Assembly: GCA_963737015.1 (NCBI GenBank)
Contig: CAVTQZ010000001.1
Span: forward strand, 1,922,001 to 1,986,000
Reading direction: 5' to 3'
Length of the DNA stretch: 64,000 nucleotides
Source: CAVTQZ01 sp963737015
GTDB taxonomy: Bacteria > Actinomycetota > Acidimicrobiia > Acidimicrobiales > UBA8190
The notes beneath the pieces are model-generated. The model worked only from the letters and a program-made list of their open reading frames with translations, was not told where the DNA came from and searched no databases. Both the position numbers and the translations under genes were made by a program. Every line of letters starts with the position of its first letter. Position 1 is the stretch's first letter. This document shows, piece by piece, positions 1-7,415 of this stretch.

Positions 1-2
1 GA

Positions 3-743
3 ACCGACGCTGCTGACGACGTTGCAGTTCTGAAACTGACCGGTGCCTCCGGACTCACCACGGTGACAATCGGCGACTCCTCCGCGGTGTCGGTCGGTGA
101 TGCAGTGGTGTCGATCGGCAACGCGGGCGGTGTAGGCGGCACGCCGAGCGTCTCGATTGGCAACGTCACCGCGCTCAACCAGTCGATTACGGCAAGCGAC
201 GGCGGCTCTGCCTCCTCCGAACAATTGACAGGGCTCATTGAGACCAGCGCCACCTTGCAGGCGGGCGACTCCGGTGGGCCACTGGTGGATTCCTCCGGGC
301 GCGTCGTCGGGATGGACACCGCCGCCTCGAGCACCTCCGGCGGTTTCCAGATCCAGTCCGGGTCCGACCAGAACTACGCGATCCCTGTCAACAGCGCATT
401 GGCGATCGCGAAACAGATCGAGCAAGGGCGCGCGTCGTCAACAGTCCACATAGGTGAAGCGGCATTCCTCGGGGTCGAGGTCGAGTCGGCGGACAACGCC
501 GGCGCCTCAGATTCCGGAGCGGTGATCGCGAACGTGGTGCAGGGTTCGCCTGCCGAACAGGCGGGGCTTGCTCAGGGGGACGTCATCGATTCGCTCGGGG
601 GAACGGCCATCGACTCCCCGCAGACACTCTCAAGCGTGATGAGCTCTCATCACCCGGGCGACAAGGTGCAGATCGGATGGACCGACACCTCCGGTCAGCA
701 GCACTACGCCACGTTGACCCTGGGCACGGGACCGGCCGCCTGA
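3..743 (+). CDS. HtrA/DegP-like trypsin-fold serine protease with PDZ domain, 5'-truncated by the window
   Basis: The reading frame is already open at base 3, so the start and the catalytic His lie upstream. The visible part begins with DDVAVLKL, which carries the triad Asp. The nucleophile motif GDSGGPL is at 264-284, with Ser at 270-272. A PDZ domain follows at about 450-735 (LGVEV, then SPAEQAGLAQGDVI). This is the order of HtrA-type periplasmic or membrane-tethered quality-control proteases in actinobacteria, where an N-terminal membrane segment is common; whether this one has it cannot be seen. It probably cleaves misfolded extracytoplasmic proteins. Confidence 0.9.
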   Translation, partial: TDAADDVAVLKLTGASGLTTVTIGDSSAVSVGDAVVSIGNAGGVGGTPSVSIGNVTALNQSITASDGGSASSEQLTGLIETSATLQAGDSGGPLVDSSGRVVGMDTAASSTSGGFQIQSGSDQNYAIPVNSALAIAKQIEQGRASSTVHIGEAAFLGVEVESADNAGASDSGAVIANVVQGSPAEQAGLAQGDVIDSLGGTAIDSPQTLSSVMSSHHPGDKVQIGWTDTSGQQHYATLTLGTGPAA

Positions 744-829
744 TCGATGGGAGTGGGGCAGGGTCCGGCAGTCGACGGGCCTTTGGCAGCTCACGGCGAC
801 GTTATGTGACGTTGAGTATGGTCCGCCTG

Positions 830-1990
830 ATGGCTGTCGCGACCCGGATCAACAATGTGTCCGACGCCCGGCGCCTTGCGCGGCGCGCGTTGCCTCGCGC
901 CGTCTTCGACTACATCGACGGCGGCGCCGAGGGCGAAGTGACCATGGAGGAGAACGAGCGGGCATTTCGCGAGGTCACGTTCCGGCCCCGTATGGGGACG
1001 GCGGTGAAGGTGGAACCTCCGGCCCTCACCACGACCGTCCTCGGGACGCCGGTCTCGATGCCCCTGCTCCTCGCGCCCTGCGGGCTCGTCAAGCTCATGC
1101 ACCCGGACGGCGCGCTCGGGGCTGCGCGCTCGGCAAGGCGGGCGGGGACGATATCGGTGCTCAGCACCGTCTCGGGTACTCCACCTGAGGGGCTTGCAGG
1201 TGAGCCTGGGTCGAGATGGTTCCAGCTTTATGCCGCAGATCGCGAGATCGCGGGGAGTCTCATGCGTCGTGCAGCGGACAGCGGTTTCGAGGGACTCGTC
1301 GTCACCATCGACACGCCGGCTCTCGGGAAGCGGGAAAGAGATGCGAGACACGGGATATCGGGATCGTTCGAATTGAACCTGCGCTCGGCGACGCGGCTGG
1401 CGCCGCAAATACTCGTTCGCCCGGGTTGGTCCCTTCGGATGCTGCGCAGCAGCATGAAGACGCTGAAGAGGACTCCCCTACCCGGGGGCGCACCGGAGGG
1501 GGCTGTGTCCTCCGCCGGCGCAGTGGCCATGCTGGCTTCCCCGTTCACATGGGACGACGTCGCCTGGATCCGCGAGCGCTGGAACGGGCCGCTCGTCGTG
1601 AAGGGCGTGCTCTCGGGAGAGGACGCTTCGCGCTCCGCCGACGCCGGCGCCGATGCGGTGGTCGTCTCCAACCACGGAGGTCGTCAGCTCGAGGGCGCCC
1701 CGGCCACGATGAGGGTCCTGCCCGAGATCGCCGAGGCCGTGCGCGGGCGCGTCGAGGTCCTCCTCGACGGGGGCGTACGGCGCGGGGGCGACGTGGTGAA
1801 AGCGATCTGCAGCGGAGCACGAGCAGTGCTCATCGGCCGGCCGTACCTGTACACGTTGGCGGCAGGCGGAGAAGCCGGCGTCGACCGGATCCTCGAGATC
1901 TTCAGGGGGGACATGGCCCGGACGCTCTCTCTGATGGGGTGCCATGCTGTTTCGGAGCTCGATCCGAGCTGGCTCCAGCAATCCAAATAG
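830..1990 (+). CDS. FMN-dependent alpha-hydroxy-acid oxidase/dehydrogenase (LldD/MftD family)
   Basis: TIM-barrel flavoenzyme that oxidises 2-hydroxy acids to 2-oxo acids. About 386 residues, normal for the family. Visible marks are the N-terminal YIDGGAEGE, QLYAADRE, the barrel Lys in VVKGVLSGEDA, the catalytic His/Arg segment SNHGGRQLEG, and the phosphate-binding DGGVRRGGDV and GRPYLY. The ATG at 830 is chosen because family similarity starts right after it; an in-frame ATG at 818 is possible and neither has a clear ribosome site. The C-terminal half resembles MftD of mycofactocin loci, but no mycofactocin genes are in the window, so lactate-type oxidation is an equal possibility. Confidence 0.85.
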   Translation: MAVATRINNVSDARRLARRALPRAVFDYIDGGAEGEVTMEENERAFREVTFRPRMGTAVKVEPPALTTTVLGTPVSMPLLLAPCGLVKLMHPDGALGAARSARRAGTISVLSTVSGTPPEGLAGEPGSRWFQLYAADREIAGSLMRRAADSGFEGLVVTIDTPALGKRERDARHGISGSFELNLRSATRLAPQILVRPGWSLRMLRSSMKTLKRTPLPGGAPEGAVSSAGAVAMLASPFTWDDVAWIRERWNGPLVVKGVLSGEDASRSADAGADAVVVSNHGGRQLEGAPATMRVLPEIAEAVRGRVEVLLDGGVRRGGDVVKAICSGARAVLIGRPYLYTLAAGGEAGVDRILEIFRGDMARTLSLMGCHAVSELDPSWLQQSK

Positions 1991-2008
1991 GACCACGTAG
2001 GAGGAACC

Positions 2009-2824
2009 ATGGCACTTCCGACCCCGACCGGAACGAGCACCTGCCTGGTCACCGGGGCGTCGTCGGGCATCGGCGCCGACCTCGCACGCGAACTCGCCAA
2101 GAGAGGGCACGGGGTGACGCTCGTGGCGCGCCGTGAGGACGCCCTGAAGCGCCTTGCCGATGAGCTCTCCACCGATCACCACATCCGGTCCGAGGTGATC
2201 CGCGCGGATGTCACGGACCCCGAGGCACGGAGGGATCTCAAGTCGACCATCTCAGAGCGAGGTCTTCAGGTGGAGGTGCTCGTCAACAATGCGGGTTTCA
2301 GCACGACCGGCCCCGTCCAGCGCGCCGACCGCCAGCGGGAGATGTCGATGATCCGCACCAATGTGGAGGCTGTCGTCGATCTGTGCACCATCTTCCTCCC
2401 CGAGATGGTGCAGCGCGGACGCGGCGCCGTGCTCAACGTGGCTTCGACGGCAGCCTTTCAGCCGCTTCCCGGACAGGCCGGGTACGGCGCGACCAAGGCT
2501 TTCGTCCTCTCCTACAGCCGGGCGCTTCGCGGTGAGCTGCGTGGGACGGGGGTCAGCGTCACGGCGCTCTGCCCGGGCCCGGTCCATACCGAATTCGAAG
2601 AGGCTGCGGGTTTCAGCCCGGACGAGGTCGAGGGCAGTGTGCCGAGCATCATGTGGCTGTCCCCCGACGCCGTCGCCCGATCGGCCGTCGAGGGGCTCGA
2701 GCGCGGCCGCTCCGTCGTGATCCCGGGCCTGCCGAACCGCTTGGCGGCTTTCGTGGCACACCTCACGCCGAGGGACATCCTCGTTCCGATCGTCGCCAGG
2801 CAGCATCCGGCGCTCAAGAGATAG
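2009..2824 (+). CDS. SDR-family NAD(P)-dependent oxidoreductase
   Basis: Classical short-chain dehydrogenase of 271 residues. The nucleotide-binding motif TGASSGIG lies near residue 15, NNAG near residue 95, and the catalytic YGATK about 60 residues later. A strong AGGAGG at 1999-2004 sits five bases before the ATG. The extended C-terminus (PGLPNRLAAFVAHLTPRDIL) is seen in the DltE/YqjQ-like SDR branch, whose members often act on acyl or lipid-like carbonyls; the substrate is unknown. It follows the hydroxy-acid oxidase by 18 bases and is probably co-transcribed with it. Confidence 0.9.
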   Translation: MALPTPTGTSTCLVTGASSGIGADLARELAKRGHGVTLVARREDALKRLADELSTDHHIRSEVIRADVTDPEARRDLKSTISERGLQVEVLVNNAGFSTTGPVQRADRQREMSMIRTNVEAVVDLCTIFLPEMVQRGRGAVLNVASTAAFQPLPGQAGYGATKAFVLSYSRALRGELRGTGVSVTALCPGPVHTEFEEAAGFSPDEVEGSVPSIMWLSPDAVARSAVEGLERGRSVVIPGLPNRLAAFVAHLTPRDILVPIVARQHPALKR

Positions 2825-2854
2825 GACACTTCACTTTCGCGGCATCATTGCCCG

Positions 2855-3556
2855 GTGGCGGACCGGACAGGGGCGGCGCAGGATCCGGCGATGGAGCCGA
2901 CGGAGCGCTCCACCCTGCGACGCAAGCGCGAGCGCGGCTCCCATAGTCTCGCTTTGATCCGCTCGATTCTCGACGAGGGCCTCGTGTGCCACGTCGGATT
3001 CGAGTCCGACGGCTCGGTTTTCGTGGTCCCCACGACATACGCCCGCGTCGATGACGTCCTGTACTTCCACGGAGCTGCCGCCAACCGGATGCTCGACCGA
3101 CTCGGTGCGGGTACCGATGTCTGCATGACCGTCACACTGCTCGACGGGCTCGTCTTCGCACGATCGGCTTTTCATCACTCGATGAACTACAGGTCGGTGA
3201 TGATCTTCGGATCGGCAGAACCGGTCACCGATCCGGAAGAGAAACGAAATGCACTGCTCGCGATCGTCGACCATATTGCCCGGGGTCGCAGCGGTGACGC
3301 GCGCCCACCGAGCCCGAACGAACTTCGCTCCACTTCCGTTGTTCGCCTGGTCATCACCGATGCTTCGGCGAAGGTCAGGGCGGGGCCGCCCCTCGACGAG
3401 CCAGAGGACATGGATCTTCCGATATGGGCGGGTGAGCTGCCGCTGGAGACCCAGCCGGCCGAACCCGTTCCCGATCCGCTTCTTCGCCCTGCGATCGCCG
3501 TGCCGGATTACGTGTTCGGCTACGCGCTCAGACGGCGAGGCGACCCCGGGCCTTGA
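2855..3556 (+). CDS. Pyridoxamine 5'-phosphate oxidase-like flavin-binding protein
   Basis: Split beta-barrel protein of 233 residues, of the NimA/PNPOx_2 type that binds FMN or F420 and reduces small molecules. Typical segments are VCHVGFE, VVPTTYAR, LYFHGA, CMTVTLLDGLVFARSAFHH, NYRSVMIFG and a C-terminal PIWAGELPL. The GTG start gives the full frame; an ATG at 2891 is an alternative that fits the conserved core. Its stop overlaps the TTG start of the next gene (TTGA), so the two are translationally coupled. Confidence 0.82.
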   Translation: MADRTGAAQDPAMEPTERSTLRRKRERGSHSLALIRSILDEGLVCHVGFESDGSVFVVPTTYARVDDVLYFHGAAANRMLDRLGAGTDVCMTVTLLDGLVFARSAFHHSMNYRSVMIFGSAEPVTDPEEKRNALLAIVDHIARGRSGDARPPSPNELRSTSVVRLVITDASAKVRAGPPLDEPEDMDLPIWAGELPLETQPAEPVPDPLLRPAIAVPDYVFGYALRRRGDPGP

Positions 3557-4041
3557 TCTCCGCCGACGACTATTTGTACTTCGCGAACAGCGCCCTGGAC
3601 GCGATGACCGACATCGTGGCGCAGCTCGGTGACGATCTGGCGAATCGCAGGCCGGACATTCCTGGCGCTAATTCGCCTTATGCGATCCTCACCCACTGCC
3701 TCGGCGTGATGGAGTACTGGGCGGGAGGCTTGGTGGCGGGGCGGCGGATCGATCGGGATCGAGACGCCGAGTTTCGGGCTTCTGGACGCGTGCAGGACCT
3801 GCTCGAACGGGCGGCGGCGGCACGTGACCAATTCGCAAGAGACGTCGCCACGGTCAGCGACGGCGAAGATCCACTTCGCGGTGAGCTTCCTCCGGGTTCG
3901 GCCTCGAAAGATGATCAGCCCATCACCAAGAACCAGGGTGTCGCGCTTGTTCACGTCTACGAGGAACTCGCACAGCACAGGGGTCAAATGGAGATCAGCC
4001 GCGACCTGATCCTCACGACTCCGGAAGACGGATCGGCCTGA
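3553..4041 (+). CDS. DinB/DUF664-superfamily protein
   Basis: 162-residue four-helix-bundle protein of the DinB/YfiT type. Metal-binding His residues are seen in the usual places: LTHCLG (helix 2), and LVHVYEEL plus AQHRGQ near the C-terminus. Related actinobacterial proteins are thiol-dependent transferases (mycothiol or bacillithiol) or of unknown role. The TTG start overlaps the preceding TGA by four bases; this unusual start is supported by the coupling and by similarity starting immediately (DDYLYFANSALD). Confidence 0.8.
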   Translation: MISADDYLYFANSALDAMTDIVAQLGDDLANRRPDIPGANSPYAILTHCLGVMEYWAGGLVAGRRIDRDRDAEFRASGRVQDLLERAAAARDQFARDVATVSDGEDPLRGELPPGSASKDDQPITKNQGVALVHVYEELAQHRGQMEISRDLILTTPEDGSA

Positions 4042-4090
4042 ACAGGCTTCACGGCCCGAGTGGGGCAAGGCCCCAGTGGAGTACACCACA

Positions 4091-4966
4091 ATGGACCACG
4101 TGGGAAGCCCTTTCGCAGAAGAGACCGCTGTCGAGCGTGTGGGACCGGGCCGCTACGACGCGACGATCGCTGACGTATGGAATCTCCGGCCGCTGCCGCA
4201 GGGCGGCGTGGTCACCGCGATCGCGCTACGCGCCATGAAGGAGGAGCTCGCGGATCCATCTCAGCGGATCAGGACGCTGCACACCGCGTTCGTCGCGCAG
4301 GTGAAGGACGGCCCCGTGGCGATCGACGTCGAAGAGTTGCGCAGAGGACGGTCGATGTCCCATCTGCGTGCGGAGGTGGCGAACGTCGGGAACGCGCGAG
4401 GACACGTGACGACAGCAGTGTTCGGCGCCCCCCGTGAAGGGTTCTCGTTTCCGGACCTGGAACGTCCTCCGAATGTCGCGCCGCCGGCGCAGTGCCCGTC
4501 TTTCAGGGATCCGCCTCCCCCCGAGGTCCCGCAGATGGAGCCGATGCCGTTCTGGGCGTCACGGGTGGAGGGGCGTGCGGCTATCGGTCACGCTCCGTGG
4601 GAGGACTACGTGCCCGAGCGGGCCGAACGGGCGATGTGGTACCGCTTCGACGATCCTCCCTACATCGATGACGGCTCGCTCGATCCACTCGCGCTCGTGG
4701 TGCTCGTGGACACGATGCCTGGAGCGATCAGTGAGATCGTCGGACCGCGTAACCGCGAGTGGTTCGCACCGAGCGTGGACCTCACGGTCCACATACTCGA
4801 CAGGTGCCTTTCATCCTGGGTCCTCGCATACAACCGGGCCCGGCACGCGGGCGACGGTTACGCGTCCGCCGAGATGTCGCTGTGGGACTGCGGCCCCGAA
4901 GGCACGGTCGCCCCGCGACTCGTGGCCTACGGCACACAATTGTTCCTGTTCTCGTTCGTCAAATGA
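4091..4966 (+). CDS. Acyl-CoA thioesterase, double hot-dog (4HBT_3/TesB-like)
   Basis: 291-residue protein expected to hydrolyse acyl-CoA. The first hot-dog has LPQGGVVTAIALRAM and the LHTAFVAQV strand. The second has LALVVLVDTMPGAI and FAPSVDLTVHIL, followed by EMSLWD and VAYGTQLFLF. The ATG at 4091 begins at the usual N-terminal SPFAEETAV segment; a GTG at 4076 would add five residues. It lies 50 bases after the DinB gene and 22 before an acyl-CoA dehydrogenase, consistent with lipid or acyl-CoA turnover. Confidence 0.83.
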   Translation: MDHVGSPFAEETAVERVGPGRYDATIADVWNLRPLPQGGVVTAIALRAMKEELADPSQRIRTLHTAFVAQVKDGPVAIDVEELRRGRSMSHLRAEVANVGNARGHVTTAVFGAPREGFSFPDLERPPNVAPPAQCPSFRDPPPPEVPQMEPMPFWASRVEGRAAIGHAPWEDYVPERAERAMWYRFDDPPYIDDGSLDPLALVVLVDTMPGAISEIVGPRNREWFAPSVDLTVHILDRCLSSWVLAYNRARHAGDGYASAEMSLWDCGPEGTVAPRLVAYGTQLFLFSFVK

Positions 4967-4988
4967 GTATTTGGGTGAAAATGAGGTC

Positions 4989-6290
4989 ATGACAGGAATC
5001 CAGGACGCTTCAGAGGACGTCAAGGGGTGGTTGAAGGACCACTGGGATCCCGATCTGTCGGTGGGCCAGTGGTGGGAAATGCTCGGCACGTCAGGGTGGG
5101 CCGCCCCGTCGCTTCCCCCCGAATCCTTCGGCAAGGGTCTTTCACGCGCAGAGAGCGTGCGCGTTCAGCACGCCATGACGGAATTCGGCGCTCTCGGAGC
5201 CCCCGGAGGTCTGGGGCTCCTGCTCGCCGCACCCACGATCGCGGTCCACGGCGACGAGTCCCAGCGCGAGCGCTACATCTACGAGATCGTCACGGGGAGA
5301 AAAGCGTGGTGTCAGCTGTTCAGCGAACCTGCAGCGGGTTCCGATCTCGCGGGATTGCAGACGCGAGCGGTTCGTGACGGCGACGAGTGGGTCATAAACG
5401 GCCAGAAGGTCTGGACCTCAGGTGGCCAGGTGGCGGATCTCGGGATGCTCCTCGCGCGTACGGACCCCGACGTTCCGAAACACCAGGGGATCTCCTACTT
5501 CGCAATAGACATGCATCAGCCGGGGATCGAGGTTCGGCCCCTCAAAGAGATGACCGGTCGGGCACTTTTCAACGAGGTCTTCTTGACTGACGCCCGCGTA
5601 GGTCAAGAGGCGTTGATAGGCGGCCTGAACAACGGGTGGGCCGTCGCCAACAGCACGCTCGGATTCGAGAGAGCAGGCCTAGGTGCGGGTGGAGGATCGG
5701 CCGCGGGCGGTGCCGCGACCCCCGGAACGGTGGTGGGCGATCTCGAGCGCAGGGCGGGCGACGTCGTCTCGCGTCCGCGCGAGCGCGGCGTCGGAACACC
5801 CGGCGGGAGCCAGAGCGAGACGTGGAAGCTGCTCGTGCGGCTTGCGCAGGACAGCGGATCGATAGACGACCCTTCGGTGCGCCAGGGTCTCGTACAGCTC
5901 CATGCCTTGAACGAGGTCTCGAGGTTCATGAGCCTGCGCCAGCGCGCGCTACGTGCCTCGGGCGGCGATATACCCGGACTGGGCAACATCGCGAAGCTCT
6001 CCATGAGCCACATCCTCAGGCTCTCACGCGATCTCGGCCTGAGGATCGTCGGTCCCTACGGGACCCTGCATTCCTATACGGGCCCGGACCGCGTCGTCCT
6101 CGATGACGCAACGGGAAGGCCCGAGGTGAGATTCGTCACCGAACTCGCCCTCTTCGCCCAGGGCCCCTCCATCTACGGCGGGACCGACGAGATCCAGCAC
6201 AACATCCTCGGCGAACGTGTCCTGGGGCTGCCGCGCGAGCCCAGTCAGGACCGGACGACCCCGTTCCGCGATCTTCCGAAGAACGGCTGA
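4989..6290 (+). CDS. Acyl-CoA dehydrogenase
   Basis: 433-residue FAD-dependent acyl-CoA dehydrogenase. Motifs are LFSEPAAGSDLAG (flavin/substrate loop), VINGQKVWTSGG, the middle beta-domain IDMHQPGIEVRPL, and the C-terminal IYGGTDEIQ followed by LGERVLGLP. The position of the MCAD-type catalytic Glu (YEG) is Gly here, so the base may lie elsewhere, as in IVD/LCAD-type enzymes. A Gly/Ala-rich stretch near residues 230-280 interrupts the helical domain. The ATG at 4989 follows GAGG by three bases; the frame is open far upstream but overlaps the thioesterase there. Confidence 0.9.
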   Translation: MTGIQDASEDVKGWLKDHWDPDLSVGQWWEMLGTSGWAAPSLPPESFGKGLSRAESVRVQHAMTEFGALGAPGGLGLLLAAPTIAVHGDESQRERYIYEIVTGRKAWCQLFSEPAAGSDLAGLQTRAVRDGDEWVINGQKVWTSGGQVADLGMLLARTDPDVPKHQGISYFAIDMHQPGIEVRPLKEMTGRALFNEVFLTDARVGQEALIGGLNNGWAVANSTLGFERAGLGAGGGSAAGGAATPGTVVGDLERRAGDVVSRPRERGVGTPGGSQSETWKLLVRLAQDSGSIDDPSVRQGLVQLHALNEVSRFMSLRQRALRASGGDIPGLGNIAKLSMSHILRLSRDLGLRIVGPYGTLHSYTGPDRVVLDDATGRPEVRFVTELALFAQGPSIYGGTDEIQHNILGERVLGLPREPSQDRTTPFRDLPKNG

Positions 6291-6358
6291 GCCTGACCGA
6301 CCCGCGAGCCCCCACAGTTCGATGCAGGTGAGCGCGAGGGTGCTCTCGGCCCAGTCGT

Positions 6359-7381
6359 TCAGTCCGACAAGCGCTTCGCCAGGTATGAAAGAGCCATCGG
6401 GTACCGGTAATCGATGGCTCCATGCGTGCCGTCGAACAATTCGAACTCGACGTCCGTCACGCCTATATCCGCCAGCTGGGCCCTGAAGGCCTGCGCGCCG
6501 AGGTCCAGGTACCACTCGTCGCGGGTGCCGGCGTCGATCCAAATCGCGTGAAGACCGCGAAGGGCTTCGGCGTGCCGGGGCACCATGCGTACCGGGTCCC
6601 AGGCCAGCCATCTCTCCCACATCTCTGGAATCAGCTGTCCGGTCCCCGGCTCGAAGGGGAGGCGTACTGTGCCGTCGTCTTCGGCGGAGAAGCACGCCGA
6701 AACGCCGAGGATCATGAGCAACGTGTCGTCGCCCTTCTTCGTGAAGGCGACCCGCGACTTGAAGTCCCTCCACCACTTCCAGATGTCACCGTCGTAGTCG
6801 CGGAGATAACGCGTGCAGTCGGCGAACTCCTTTAGATAACAGAGCTCATACAGCGAGTCCCCCGCGTGGGTGGCGAGGCCCCCGAAGAGGTCCGGACGCA
6901 GCATCGGAGTGATCATCGCCCCGAAGCCTCCACTCGACTTGCCTTGAAGTGCGCGGGCTCGCGCCTCGGGGATGGTCCGGTAGCGTGCGTCGACGAACGG
7001 CACGACTTCTTCGCATATGTACGTGTGGTAACGCCCGGTACCGGGCGAATCGACGAATTGCGACCCGCCGTACCCGGTCCAGGCATCCACGTACACTACG
7101 ATCGTTGCCGGCGCTTTGCCCTGCGCGAACAAAAGGTCCGCTGTCTCCAAGTAAGGCTGGCGAAAGGCGGAGCGGTTACGCCACATGGTGAGCATGCCGG
7201 TGTATCCCTGGAGGACGTAGACGGTCGGGAACCGCTTTGATGAGCCGTCTTCGTATCCGGGAGGCAAGTAGACCCATAGGGGACGCTCGTGAGGATCACC
7301 GAGCGGATTGCCGCGAAGAACCGAGGAATCCATCACGTGCTCGTCCAAGCGGCCTGCGAGTGAGGTTGACCAGGGCAGCAT
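6359..7381 (-). CDS. Alpha/beta-hydrolase, esterase D/enterochelin-esterase-like
   Basis: 340-residue putative esterase. The nucleophile elbow is GKSSGGFGA, a candidate acid is in DAGTRDEW and the His is in DGTHGAIDYRYP, in the family order. The N-terminal half has RPLWVYLPPGY and FPTVYVLQGYTG, typical of the PF00756 group that includes mycolyltransferase-like and ferric-enterochelin esterases. No signal peptide is evident, so a cytoplasmic role is likely. It is convergent with the acyl-CoA dehydrogenase, with 68 bases between them and no obvious terminator hairpin. Confidence 0.82.
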   Translation of the reverse strand: MLPWSTSLAGRLDEHVMDSSVLRGNPLGDPHERPLWVYLPPGYEDGSSKRFPTVYVLQGYTGMLTMWRNRSAFRQPYLETADLLFAQGKAPATIVVYVDAWTGYGGSQFVDSPGTGRYHTYICEEVVPFVDARYRTIPEARARALQGKSSGGFGAMITPMLRPDLFGGLATHAGDSLYELCYLKEFADCTRYLRDYDGDIWKWWRDFKSRVAFTKKGDDTLLMILGVSACFSAEDDGTVRLPFEPGTGQLIPEMWERWLAWDPVRMVPRHAEALRGLHAIWIDAGTRDEWYLDLGAQAFRAQLADIGVTDVEFELFDGTHGAIDYRYPMALSYLAKRLSD

Positions 7382-7415
7382 CGCCGAATCCTTACACGGC
7401 GCGAGCAGGGACAGA

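Noticed and set aside
830..1990. Assignment of the FMN oxidase as MftD of mycofactocin biosynthesis
   Set aside because: The C-terminal half looks similar, but no mycofactocin precursor, radical SAM or glycosyltransferase genes are nearby.
3250..3770. CGATCG cores at about 3260 and 3754 as more copies of the TetR palindrome
   Set aside because: They lack the outer CTAG arms and lie inside genes.
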